Assembly: GCF_009362785.1 (NCBI RefSeq)
Contig: NZ_WHNQ01000018.1
Coordinates: 1 to 64,000, forward strand
From: Paraburkholderia atlantica
GTDB lineage: Bacteria > Pseudomonadota > Gammaproteobacteria > Burkholderiales > Burkholderiaceae
DNA length: 64,000 nt
Direction of reading: 5' to 3'
Numbering within the stretch: position 1 is the first letter of the stretch; every line of letters starts with the position of its first letter. The notes below the pieces were generated by a model, which was not told where the DNA came from, searched no databases, and saw only the letters and a list, made by a program, of their open reading frames with translations. A program made the position numbers and the translations under genes. Positions 33,511 to 42,136 of this stretch are shown piece by piece.

Positions 33511-35988
33511 ATGAAAGACCACACAATGCTGCTGCAAATCGACGGCGTCACCAAGATCTTCCCCGGCGTGAGGGCCCTCGACAACGTGACCTTCTCGGTG
33601 CTCGCAGGCGAGGTGCACGGCCTCGTCGGTGAGAACGGGGCAGGCAAGTCTACCCTGATGGCTGTGGCATCGGGCGCGCTGGTTCCAGAAATGGGGCGCG
33701 TCGTGATCGACGGCGTAGAGACGCGAGGCGATACCGACGAGGCCCGCCGCCTCGGATTGGCAATCGTTCGCCAGGAGCCCGCGCTGATGCCCGATCTGAG
33801 CGTCGCGGAGAATCTCTATCTCGGCGTGCCGGCCGGGCAGCGGCCTTCGTTGATGAACGTCGGGATATGGGCGCAAGGACTCCTGGAGCGCTGGAGCAAG
33901 GATGTCGCAATCGATGCGAGCGAGCGCGTCGTGAGCCTGAATCCGGAGCAACGCTTCATCGTCGAAATCGTGAAGGCGCTCGCGGCCGAGCCGAAGGTGC
34001 TGGTGCTCGACGAGCCGACCGAGCATCTGCTCGCGGAAGATGTCGAGCGTCTGTTCGAGCGCATCCGCCAGGTGACGGCGTCGGGTTGCGCTGTCGTCTA
34101 CATTTCGCACCGGATCCGCGAGGTGCAGAAGATCGCCGACCGCCTGACGGTTCTTCGCGATGGGCAAGGGCAGGGCACCTATGACGCCGCAGGACTCAGC
34201 GAGCAGCAGATCGTCGAGCTGATCGTCGGCGGCGCGCTCGACCACGACTTTCCCGCGAAGGCCGGCAATGACCATGCGGGCGTGATCCTCGACGTTCAAG
34301 CGCTGCGCGGCGCTGGTTTCTCCGACATCATGATCCAGCTCAGGCAAGGCGAAATCGTCGGGCTTGCTGGCATCGACGGCAACGGGCAGCGCGAGTTCAT
34401 GCGCGCTCTGGCGGGGCAGACACGAAGCCGGGGCAACGTCACGGTGGGCGGCGTTGTCGCCAGACTGCACCATTCGCAGGCAGCTGCCGCATCGGGCATT
34501 CGCTACATTCCGGGCGACCGCCATCGCGAAGGCATCTTCGGCGATTTGTCGGTGCGCGAAAACTTCTCGATCCGCAGCCTCCAGTTCGATTCGCTCAACG
34601 GCTGGGTGCGACAGCGCAGCGAAGCGAAGCGCGCGAGGGACGCCGTGGCCCGTTTTGCGGTCAAGACGCCGTCCATCGACACGCCGGTGCGTTCCCTCTC
34701 GGGCGGCAATCAGCAAAAGCTGGTGCTGGCCAGCGTTCTCGCGAGCCGCCCGAAGGTGCTGCTGGTCGACGAGCCGACACAAGGGGTCGATATCGGCGCG
34801 CGCATGGAGATCTACAAGGTGCTTCGCGAGGCGGCGGCCGCCGGAACGGCGGTGCTCGTCGTCTCGTCGGACGCGCACGAAGTGGCGGGACTGTGCGACC
34901 GCGTGCTGATTTTCTCGCGCGGCCATGTCGTCAAGGAACTGAATGACGGCGATGTCAGCGAGAACAACATCACTGCTGCGGTGTTGACCGTGACCACTGA
35001 ACGGGAGAGGGGAGCGGCGCGCATCGCCGGATTCTGGAAGTGGGCCGCGGGAGACTGGGCGCCGCTCGTGATGCTCGCCGTCGCGGTGTGCGCGCTCGGG
35101 CTCTACGCGGCGCATGTCAACGATGCCTATTTTTCCGCGCGTAATCTCAGCGGGATGCTCGCGCTCGTCGCGACTCTCGCGATCGTGGCCTACGGGCAGC
35201 AGGTGCTGATGCTGGTGGGCGGGATCGACCTGTCCGTCGGGCCGCTGATGGGACTCGTCGTGGTCATCCAGTCGTTCTTCCTGAATGATGGCGCGCCGTC
35301 GAGTCACCAGATCGCGGGATGGGCGATCGTCCTCGTCGTCGCGTTCGCGGTCGGACTCGTGAACTGGGTGCTGGTCGGGCCGTTCCGCTTGCATCCGATG
35401 GTCGCGACACTCGCGACCTACATGGCGCTGCAAGCGGTGTCGCTGCTGCTTCGGCCGGTTCCCGGCGGTCTCATCGCGGACTCCGTGACGGAGACGATCA
35501 GCGCGCAGATCGGCGCGGTGCCGGTCGTGGCGATCGCGGCCGTCGCGATTGCGCTCGTGCTCGAATATGCGTTGTTCAAGACGCGCTCCGGTCTCACGTT
35601 TCGTGGCGTGGGATCACGCGCCGAGGCGGCGCGTATGGCAGGCGTGCGTCCGCAACTGACGTCGCTCGCGGCCTACCTCGGCTGTTCGTTGCTCGCGGCC
35701 GTGGCGGCCGTGCCGATGATGACGCAAGTCGGGTCGGGCGATCCGAGCGCGGGCATTTCCTACACGCTCGGCAGCATTGCCGCGGTGGTCATCGGCGGCG
35801 CGAGCCTGTTCGGCGGCCGGGGCTCGTTCGTCGGTGCGCTGCTCGGCGCGCTCCTCATTATCCAGGTCAACGTGGTGAACTCGTTTCTGGACATCGGTGA
35901 CTCATGGCAATCGTACCTGCTGGGAGGAATGATCCTCGCATCGGTTGCGCTCTATTCGAGGAGCCGTGAAATGGTGGTGGCGAAATGA
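33511..35988 (+). CDS. Fused RbsA-like ATPase and RbsC-like permease
   Basis: An 825-aa fusion. Residues about 1-500 are a tandem-ATPase RbsA-like module: Walker A GENGAGKST and Walker B VLVLDEPTEHLLAED in the first half; in the second half a degenerate Walker A (AGIDGNGQRE), the signature SGGNQQKL and LLVDEPTQGVD. The first half lacks a normal signature (LNPEQRF). Residues about 515-825 form an RbsC-like permease of 8-10 transmembrane helices (LVATLAIVAYGQQVLMLVGG, DLSVGPLMGLVVVIQSF, SIAAVVIGGASLFGGRG). ATPase and permease are normally separate proteins. It follows the binding protein gene by 16 bp and overlaps the next permease gene by 4 bp (ATGA). It energises sugar import across the inner membrane. 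Confidence 0.9.
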   Translation: MKDHTMLLQIDGVTKIFPGVRALDNVTFSVLAGEVHGLVGENGAGKSTLMAVASGALVPEMGRVVIDGVETRGDTDEARRLGLAIVRQEPALMPDLSVAENLYLGVPAGQRPSLMNVGIWAQGLLERWSKDVAIDASERVVSLNPEQRFIVEIVKALAAEPKVLVLDEPTEHLLAEDVERLFERIRQVTASGCAVVYISHRIREVQKIADRLTVLRDGQGQGTYDAAGLSEQQIVELIVGGALDHDFPAKAGNDHAGVILDVQALRGAGFSDIMIQLRQGEIVGLAGIDGNGQREFMRALAGQTRSRGNVTVGGVVARLHHSQAAAASGIRYIPGDRHREGIFGDLSVRENFSIRSLQFDSLNGWVRQRSEAKRARDAVARFAVKTPSIDTPVRSLSGGNQQKLVLASVLASRPKVLLVDEPTQGVDIGARMEIYKVLREAAAAGTAVLVVSSDAHEVAGLCDRVLIFSRGHVVKELNDGDVSENNITAAVLTVTTERERGAARIAGFWKWAAGDWAPLVMLAVAVCALGLYAAHVNDAYFSARNLSGMLALVATLAIVAYGQQVLMLVGGIDLSVGPLMGLVVVIQSFFLNDGAPSSHQIAGWAIVLVVAFAVGLVNWVLVGPFRLHPMVATLATYMALQAVSLLLRPVPGGLIADSVTETISAQIGAVPVVAIAAVAIALVLEYALFKTRSGLTFRGVGSRAEAARMAGVRPQLTSLAAYLGCSLLAAVAAVPMMTQVGSGDPSAGISYTLGSIAAVVIGGASLFGGRGSFVGALLGALLIIQVNVVNSFLDIGDSWQSYLLGGMILASVALYSRSREMVVAK

Positions 35989-37016
35989 AAAAGGCAACCC
36001 TCAATCAGGCACATGTCATGTCGGATCTTCTCGAACCCTCACCGCCGAAGCCGAAATTGAAGCAGCTGCGACTTCCCGCAATGGACGAATTCTCATGGAT
36101 CTGGGTGGGGCTCGTCCTGCTCTTCGGGATCAGCGCCGTGGTTGCGCCAGGCACGATGACGCGCGGCTCGATCCTGGCTATGCTGCCGTTCGCGGGTATC
36201 CTCGCGATCGTCGCGACCGGCCAGACCCTCGTCATCCAGCAACGCGGGCTCGACATGTCGGCAATCGGCATGGTTTCGCTGGCGGGCGTGATCATGGCCC
36301 GCAGCGGGTTAGCGTTCAACTCGATCTTGCTGGCCGTCGTCTTCACCGTTTTTGTGGGCGGTATCGTCGGCATCATCAACGGAGCGCTGATCTCGCGGGT
36401 CGCCATTACGCCACTCGTCGCGACCATGGCCGTCAACGCACTGCTGATCGGCTGCGTGCGCTCGTTGACCGGGAGTGTGCCGGTCGATGTCCCAACCGTC
36501 ATGCAAACCATCTCGCACGCTCAATTGCTGGGTCTTCCGGCCAACGTCTGGTTCGCTTTCGTATTCGTAGCGTCCGCGTGGGTCATCACGCGCAAGACCA
36601 CGGTGGGACGCAGGTTCGTCGCGGTGGGTGTCAATCCTCGGGCGGCCGAAGCGGCAGGCATCCACGTGCTGAAGTACCGGATCGGCGCTTACCTTGCTTC
36701 GGCCGTGTGTTTTTCCGCGGCGGGGATGTTGCTTGCGGGGTTCATCGGCAGCGCGTCCGGGACGTCGGGCAATGACTATCTGCTGCCCGCGATCGCGGCC
36801 GTGGTCGTCGGCGGCACACCCTTTACCGGAGGCAAAGGCAGTGTCATTGCGAGCGCCATGGCTGCGCTGTTCATGGCCCAACTGGGCCAGCTCGTGATGG
36901 CGCTCGGCGCGGGTGAAGCGGTTCAGTTGCTGGTCCAGGCCGGGGCGATCCTGCTGGCGACGACGACCCGCTATTCGCCGACCCTCCTGCGCACACTCAA
37001 AAGCACGCGCAGATAA
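35985..37016 (+). CDS. RbsC-like sugar ABC permease
   Basis: A 343-aa inner-membrane permease (PF02653) with about 8-10 predicted helices. Typical segments are LPFAGILAIVATGQTLVIQQ, GLDMSAIGMVSLAGVIMARS, GVNPRAAEAAGIHVLKYRIG and AIAAVVVGGTPFTGGKGSV. It overlaps the upstream fused gene by 4 bp, so the two permease halves are translationally coupled. It probably forms a heterodimer with the permease half of the fusion protein. It is the last gene of the importer operon; the porin gene starts about 300 bp downstream with its own leader. Substrate specificity cannot be read from sequence, but the regulon context suggests the pathway's growth substrate. Confidence 0.9.
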   Translation: MKKATLNQAHVMSDLLEPSPPKPKLKQLRLPAMDEFSWIWVGLVLLFGISAVVAPGTMTRGSILAMLPFAGILAIVATGQTLVIQQRGLDMSAIGMVSLAGVIMARSGLAFNSILLAVVFTVFVGGIVGIINGALISRVAITPLVATMAVNALLIGCVRSLTGSVPVDVPTVMQTISHAQLLGLPANVWFAFVFVASAWVITRKTTVGRRFVAVGVNPRAAEAAGIHVLKYRIGAYLASAVCFSAAGMLLAGFIGSASGTSGNDYLLPAIAAVVVGGTPFTGGKGSVIASAMAALFMAQLGQLVMALGAGEAVQLLVQAGAILLATTTRYSPTLLRTLKSTRR

Positions 37017-37154
37017 GCAATGGCGGCGCCGCGCCGGAGGTCACGCTGGTGATGGTGCCGAGCGCGTAGAGGGCCACGGCCGTTGACTGACGGCGAGTGG
37101 CGTGCCGATAAAAAGACACGTCCTATAGTTAGGACTGCAGATTCAAATAAGACG

Positions 37155-37188
37155 CATCAAATGTTGATGAAAATCGATGTAGATGATT
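37155..37188 (+). promoter_or_regulatory. Possible degenerate operator before the porin
   Basis: CATCAA-ATG-TTGATG forms a small inverted repeat (37155-37169). It is followed by AAATCGATGTAGATGATTG (37172-37190), which resembles operator E on its minus strand but lacks the second ATCGA half. It lies about 140 bp upstream of the porin start. Confidence 0.35.
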
Positions 37189-37317
37189 GACCGGCCCCAC
37201 GGCCTTTCCGTTGCAGCGAGCGGAATGACCTTGGGTGTGGGCCTCGAAAACTGCATGAAGTGGCCCGGCGGAGGCATTCAAACACCTCTGCAGATATCTT
37301 TGTTGAGGGATAACAAA

Positions 37318-38382
37318 ATGAAAAGGTTAGCTTGTTTGGCTGCATTGACGACGCTTGGCATCGGAAGTGCGTACGCGCAAAGCACGGTGACGCTGTACGG
37401 ACGAATCGCGGGCGGACTCGACTACGTCACCAACGTCGCGACGCCGGAGGGCTCCAAGAATAATTTGCGCTTCGGCAGCAATCAGTACGGATACAGCTGG
37501 TTCGGCCTGAAGGGCGACGAAGACCTGGGTGCCGGCCTGCACGTGGTGTTCAAACTCGAGAGTCTGTTCACCTCCGGGACAGGTGAAATCCCGCCGGACA
37601 CCATCTTCACCCGCGACGCGTACGTCGGCCTCGCGAGCGACAAGCTGGGCAGCGTCTGGTTCGGTCGCGCGATGTCCCTCACGGACGAGACGGGTTGGTA
37701 CATCGATCCGTTCGGCGAACAGGCGACGGGGATCGGCAACTTCGCGTTCGGCCGGGCGTGGGGGCCGCGCTCGAACGTCGTCACCTATAACTCGCCGAAC
37801 TGGTCGGGGCTGTCGTTTCGCGTGCAGAACGGCTTTGGCGGCCAGGCCGGAAACTTCCCTGCCAATCGCCAGTTCAGCACAAGCGCTCAATATACGCTCG
37901 CGAACCTTGCGGTTTACGGCGTCTATGAAGAGATACGCGACGCCAACGGCAAGTTCTCCGACCTCTACTCGGCATCGCGTGAGTATATGGCCGGCGTCAC
38001 GTATCAGCTAAGCGCGGTCAAGTTCTATACCGGCTATCAGGCGCTCGTTTCATCCGGTGCCGATACGGTCGCAACGACGTTCAACCCGTACGCCGCGACA
38101 CGTAGCGAGCAGGTGTGGCTCGGTGCGTCGTATCAGGCGACCCCCGCTCTCGCTTTCCAGGCCGGCTGGTTTCACGGCAACGTGAATCATGGCGGGGGCA
38201 CGGGCAATCTCGGCGTCCTCGGCACGACCTACAACCTGTCGAAGCGAACCTTCATGTATCTGACAGTCGGGGCGATGTTCAACGGCAAGAACGCGGCCTT
38301 CCCGGTGGAGACGGCCGAGTCCCAGCCGCTGCCGGGACACAACCAGCAAGGTGGCTACTTCGGCATCATGCACTACTTCTGA
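37318..38382 (+). CDS. Outer-membrane porin (Gram-negative trimeric type)
   Basis: A 354-aa Burkholderia/Neisseria-type porin (porin_4, OmpC-like). It has signal peptide MKRLACLAALTTLGIGSAYA and then the diagnostic QSTVTLYGRIAGGLDYVTNV. Also diagnostic are SWFGLKGDEDLGAGLHVVFK, the loop-3 region with the phenylalanine-rich barrel strands, and C-terminal GYFGIMHYF with terminal Phe for BAM recognition. The ATG at 37318 has GAGGG upstream; an upstream extension to 37183 is non-coding leader. It forms a passive channel and probably serves as the outer-membrane entry of the adjacent ABC transport route. It ends the catabolic island; iteron-like repeats follow. Confidence 0.93.
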   Translation: MKRLACLAALTTLGIGSAYAQSTVTLYGRIAGGLDYVTNVATPEGSKNNLRFGSNQYGYSWFGLKGDEDLGAGLHVVFKLESLFTSGTGEIPPDTIFTRDAYVGLASDKLGSVWFGRAMSLTDETGWYIDPFGEQATGIGNFAFGRAWGPRSNVVTYNSPNWSGLSFRVQNGFGGQAGNFPANRQFSTSAQYTLANLAVYGVYEEIRDANGKFSDLYSASREYMAGVTYQLSAVKFYTGYQALVSSGADTVATTFNPYAATRSEQVWLGASYQATPALAFQAGWFHGNVNHGGGTGNLGVLGTTYNLSKRTFMYLTVGAMFNGKNAAFPVETAESQPLPGHNQQGGYFGIMHYF

Positions 38383-38515
38383 GCACCTCGCGTGACGCGC
38401 AGCCCGCATCGGCAGCGCGTCGATCCGCAACATGTTTACAATGGGAACGTGTCTGACAAGCAGGGAACACTCTGACAGGCAGGAGGCTCGGACGATTTTT
38501 TCAGTACACGTGCGG

Positions 38516-38706
38516 TGACGGTATACCTGACGGTATCGGCTTGACGGACCTCAGAAAAAGCCCATGGGGCTTTCTTCGTTTCGATCTGTATTGCCCGGAA
38601 ATGCCAGCGGGCGCAATTTGACGGTATTTCTGACGGTATACGCAGGCAGCTTGCACAGAGGCCCGCCAGATACCGTCAGAGGTGTTGACGGTATACGTGA
38701 CGGTAT
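38516..38706. repeat. Iteron-like TGACGGTAT repeats
   Basis: TGACGGTAT occurs at 38516, 38528, 38619, 38631, 38686 and 38698, and in reverse at 38670-38678. The six direct copies form three pairs with a constant 12-bp start-to-start spacing. The pairs are 103 and 67 bp apart. No coding sequence spans them. The spacing is near one helical turn, as expected for cooperative protein binding. Confidence 0.75.
38554..38576. terminator. Hairpin terminator-like element
   Basis: AAAGCCC, a 3-nt loop ATG and GGGCTTT form a 7-bp stem (38557-38573) with A-rich and T-rich flanks (GAAAAAGCCC...GGGCTTTCTTC). It sits between iteron pairs and about 170 bp after the porin stop; it could end the porin transcript. 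Confidence 0.5.
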
Positions 38707-39263
38707 CTGGAAATGGCGCGACAGGCGCGTCGTTATCGCCACGTATTGCCTGTGGGCTCAGATTGCGGTGGTGGTTTGGAATTTTATTCAGGAATCCAGA
38801 GTGTCAATCTGTGGGTAATCTGGAGTGAAATGTTCATCTGAATGCTATCGATTCAATCGGGCTGAAGCCGGTCCAGTTGTTGCCACTTGCCCATCCAACA
38901 AATCCCCACTCTTACGACCGGTTCGCTCGGGAACCTGCCCGATATCTTATGAGTACATCTCGGCCAGAGCCGACATTGGAGCGGGCTGGATTTTAGGTCA
39001 GCAATGTGGCGGATTGCCGACGGCGGAGCTCTCGAGCGGCCGGACGCCTGCTACCTGCATCGCCGAACTCACACTCTCAACCATCAACTGCGTTTGGAGC
39101 CGGCACCGCAGGCTTGTTATTGTTCACATTGAGTGGGACGATCTCGGCGCGGCCGCCTGGCAGGATATCGGCGAGATCGGGGCTTGTACCGAGCACACCG
39201 CAGAAACGAGCGAATTTCTGTGAACCGGAGGCTGTGGCTCTGGATGCTAATTTGGCGGGTCCG
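38707..39263. other. Intergenic stretch
   Basis: No supported gene; open frames are Ser/Arg-rich and lack start signals. It lies between iterons and the tatA-like gene. Confidence 0.5.
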
Positions 39264-39476
39264 TTACTTCGCGATTACATCCTTCGCCTGAACATCAATC
39301 GTCGGCTGGGCCGCGGCTGCATTAGTGGTCGACGGTGACCCACCACCCATGCCTTCCTTGAATGCTTTGAAGGCACAGCCCAGGTCGGAACCGGCGGTAC
39401 GTAATTTCTTGGTGCCGAAAACAAGCGCAATAATGGCCAGAACGATTAGCCAATGACCGATGCTGAGACTTCCCAT
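39264..39476 (-). CDS. tatA: TatA-like twin-arginine translocase subunit
   Basis: A 70-aa TatA/E protein. MGSLSIGHWLIVLAIIALVF supplies the N-terminal transmembrane helix, followed by FGTKKLRTAGSDLGCAFKAF, the conserved FG hinge and amphipathic helix, and a low-complexity polar tail. The Cys in DLGCAF is unusual. It assembles into the pore of the twin-arginine translocase in the inner membrane. No tatB or tatC is adjacent, so it is an orphan paralogue, while the core system is presumably elsewhere. The next gene upstream on the same strand encodes a Tat-type lipoprotein (39851-42136), a possible dedicated client. A 370-bp gap separates the two. Confidence 0.9.
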   Translation of the reverse strand: MGSLSIGHWLIVLAIIALVFGTKKLRTAGSDLGCAFKAFKEGMGGGSPSTTNAAAAQPTIDVQAKDVIAK

Positions 39477-39850
39477 ATCGAACCTCTAGAACTGGAAAAA
39501 CGTTGAACGATGACGCGCAGCTTTTCCGCACGTTCCGGAAATTAGTAGCGGGTTCCGGTGTAGCCCCCATTGTCAAACTCCGAAGCGATCCCGTCTCATT
39601 GAGCCATTTGCGGAATCGAAACCGTGATTGCCGCCACCAATGCGTGTCACCCGCAGACTCAAGAAAGCTCCGGTCGTCCCAGCCGTGATTTGCGTTCGCA
39701 GCGTTCGAAGCGTTCGCTGCCGACGCAATTGCGGACCTTCTCAAACGCAGAAGCCAGGTGCGAAAACGCTAGCGTTTACGCACATTCGGCATATCGAGAC
39801 ATGCTAGTGCCGTGACGATCGCGAATACCGACTCTGGCGTCCGCATCAGC
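39477..39850. other. Intergenic stretch upstream of tatA
   Basis: It contains the presumed tatA promoter and the 3' flank of the lipoprotein gene. No gene is supported; GTTCG-CAGC-GTTCG-AAGC-GTTCG is a short microrepeat near 39690-39717. Confidence 0.45.
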
Positions 39851-42136
39851 TCAGGTGTCAGGATTCGCTGCGACGAAGCTCTGGAACGCACCGTAAGTCG
39901 GCTGGATCGGTACCAGACTGTTCGAGACGATGCCGAACGTCTGGTCACCACTCGTCAAGTCGTAGTACATCACCGACTGAACCGCAGACGTCTTGCGCGC
40001 CGCATAGAATTCGCCGAGTTGCTGACTGACGTAGGTCGCGCGGAACGCTTCGGTATCTTCGGGGGCGGCGTTCCATTCGGAGATGATGAACGGCACTCCA
40101 TAGCGCGCCTTGCAGTAGATCGGCAGGTTGAAGCCTGGACCGGCACCGTCCGAGCCTACGTCGAAGATATCGCCATAAGGCTGGTAGTTGTGCCACGTCG
40201 TGATGTCCCAGCGAACCTTAGGGTAACCGCTCGTTCCATTCGGCTGCAAGCCATCCCATAGCATGTCGGAGGCGGCGATATCCGCCACGCAGAAGTTGAT
40301 ACCGCACTTGGCGTTCGGCTGCACGGATTTGATGCCATCGATCATGCCGCGCATCGCGCCGCGCATGATCGGCCAGTTCGCGTTGTTGAAGTCGCCCCTG
40401 CCTGTTCCGGCCGTTGCCGAATTCAGGATGATCGCCCCGTCGCGGGTCAGTTCATTGCCACATTCGTACATCGTGACGCCATACGGCGCCAGGGCCGTGG
40501 CAATCGCCGCAGCCCCTGAGAATGAAGCCTGATAGGCCGCCGATTCACTCGTGTACAGGTTGTTGTTTGTGTCACGGAGCCCGTATTCGACGAGCGGGAA
40601 AAGCGTCAGTCCGGCGGACTTGAAAGCGCTTGCCAGGGCTACCAACGCGTTTATCTGGGTCGGCGTGTTGAAAACGCCGACGCGATACGTCGTGCATCCT
40701 AGCGCACGCAGCGCGCCGACGACCTGCGCGGGCGTAAACGGATAATCGTAGTGCCCGTTGATGCCGTAGAACGCGCCCGGCGTCGCCGCCGCGGCGATAC
40801 GCGGGTCCGTACACGGTAACCAGTTGCCGTTCCATGTCAGGACAGAGAACTGCCCGCCCGTCCCCGACTGGTAGATCATGCCGCCATACCACAACAGCAG
40901 GCTCACGTTGGAGGAGGACGGATCCTTGACCTTGTTCTTGTAGATATAGCCGTTCGAAAGCGTCCAGATGTTGCTGGACTTGTCGATGATGTAGGCGGCG
41001 GACGGAATCGTCGTGCCGTCTGCCGAAGTGCCGCCAAGGCGCGGATCGATACACGACGTCCATCCCGACCCAAGCCACTGATAGAAATTGCCGCTCGTGT
41101 TTTCCTGGTACACGCTGCCGTTGTACCACAGCAGCATTGTGACGTTGTACGAGTAGGGGTCTTTGGTCCCGTTCCTGTAGATATACCCGTTGGAGGTCGT
41201 CCACACGATGCGGGAGGCGTCGATAATGGACGTCGCCGGCGGGGTTGTCGTGCCGTTGGCCGAAATATTACTCCCGACGCGCGGATCGACAGAGGGTGTC
41301 CAGCCCGTCCCAAGCCATTTGTAGAAATCCCCGCCCGTGTTCTGCTGGTAGACGCTGCCGTTGTACCACAGCAGCAACGCGACGTTGTACGAGTACGGGT
41401 CTTTGATCCCGTTCCTGTAGATATACCCGTTGGAGGTCATCCACACGATGCCGCTGGCGTCGACAATGGACGCCGCAGGCGGGGTTGTCGTGCCGTTGGC
41501 CGAAGTGCCCCCGAGGCAGGGATTGGAAGCCGGTGTCCATCCCGACCCAATCCACTGATAGAAATCTCCGCTCGTGTTCTGCTGATAGACGCTGCCGTTG
41601 TACCACAGCAGCATCACGACATTGTACGAGTAGGGGTCTTTGGTCCCGTTCCTGTAGATATACCCGTTGGCGGTCATCCACACACTGCCGCTGGCGTCGA
41701 CAATGGCGGACGCCGGCGGGGTTGTCGTGCCGTTGGCAGAAGTCGTACCGTTGGCCGCAATGAGGCGCGGATCGACAGAGTTTGTCCACCCCGTCCCAAG
41801 CCACACATAGTAATCCCCGCTCGTGTTCTGCTGGAAGACGCTGCCGTTGTACCACAGCAGCATTGTGACGTTGTACGAGTAGGGGTCTTTGGTCCCGTTC
41901 CTGTAGATATACCCGTTCGAGGTCGTCCACACGATGCCGGAGGCGTCGACAATGGACGCTGCCGGCGGGGTTGTCGTGCCGTTAGGTGAGGCGGATACGC
42001 TGGCGTTTGCCTTGGCCGCACTGCTGTTGCTGCCAGGCGCAGTGGCGTCGCCGTTGCTCCCGCCACCGCACGCCACCAGTACATAGCTGCTTGCAGCTGC
42101 CGTCAGGCAGCCGAGAAATCGTCGTCGATTGATCAC
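39851..42136 (-). CDS. Tat-type lipoprotein with five repeats and glycosidase-like domain
   Basis: A 761-aa exported protein. The N-terminus has a twin-arginine motif (INRRRFLGCL) and a lipobox ending in Cys (VLVACGGG), so it is likely a folded, lipid-anchored product. Residues about 50-465 are five tandem units of about 80 residues, each with NGTTTPPAASIVDAS, NGYIYRNGTKDPYSYNV and LLWYNGSVYQQNTSG, a beta-rich module perhaps binding carbohydrate. Residues about 470-761 resemble clan-A glycosidases (GH39/GH5-like): YECGNELTRDG supplies the acid/base Asn-Glu and FIISEWNAAPED a probable nucleophile Glu. The start is GTG (42136) without a clear ribosome binding site. It could degrade or remodel a surface polysaccharide. 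The DNA of the repeats is nearly identical, suggesting recent expansion. Confidence 0.8.
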   Translation of the reverse strand: MINRRRFLGCLTAAASSYVLVACGGGSNGDATAPGSNSSAAKANASVSASPNGTTTPPAASIVDASGIVWTTSNGYIYRNGTKDPYSYNVTMLLWYNGSVFQQNTSGDYYVWLGTGWTNSVDPRLIAANGTTSANGTTTPPASAIVDASGSVWMTANGYIYRNGTKDPYSYNVVMLLWYNGSVYQQNTSGDFYQWIGSGWTPASNPCLGGTSANGTTTPPAASIVDASGIVWMTSNGYIYRNGIKDPYSYNVALLLWYNGSVYQQNTGGDFYKWLGTGWTPSVDPRVGSNISANGTTTPPATSIIDASRIVWTTSNGYIYRNGTKDPYSYNVTMLLWYNGSVYQENTSGNFYQWLGSGWTSCIDPRLGGTSADGTTIPSAAYIIDKSSNIWTLSNGYIYKNKVKDPSSSNVSLLLWYGGMIYQSGTGGQFSVLTWNGNWLPCTDPRIAAAATPGAFYGINGHYDYPFTPAQVVGALRALGCTTYRVGVFNTPTQINALVALASAFKSAGLTLFPLVEYGLRDTNNNLYTSESAAYQASFSGAAAIATALAPYGVTMYECGNELTRDGAIILNSATAGTGRGDFNNANWPIMRGAMRGMIDGIKSVQPNAKCGINFCVADIAASDMLWDGLQPNGTSGYPKVRWDITTWHNYQPYGDIFDVGSDGAGPGFNLPIYCKARYGVPFIISEWNAAPEDTEAFRATYVSQQLGEFYAARKTSAVQSVMYYDLTSGDQTFGIVSNSLVPIQPTYGAFQSFVAANPDT
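40975..42000 (-). repeat. Tandem repeat of about 240 bp inside the lipoprotein gene
   Basis: Units share GGCGGGGTTGTCGTGCCGTT (read on the plus strand) at about 41238, 41479, 41715 and 41964, spaced 236-249 bp, and a conserved CTGTAGATATACCCGTT block. The unit nearest the catalytic domain is the most divergent. Internal recombination could change the unit number. Confidence 0.8.

Noticed and set aside
33499..35433. 644-codon minus-strand frame antisense to the fused ABC gene
   Set aside because: The product is His/Arg/Asp-rich without domains, a mirror of the real gene's codon pattern.
40975..42000. Repeats of about 240 bp considered as a CRISPR or satellite
   Set aside because: They keep one reading frame and encode protein modules in the Tat lipoprotein.
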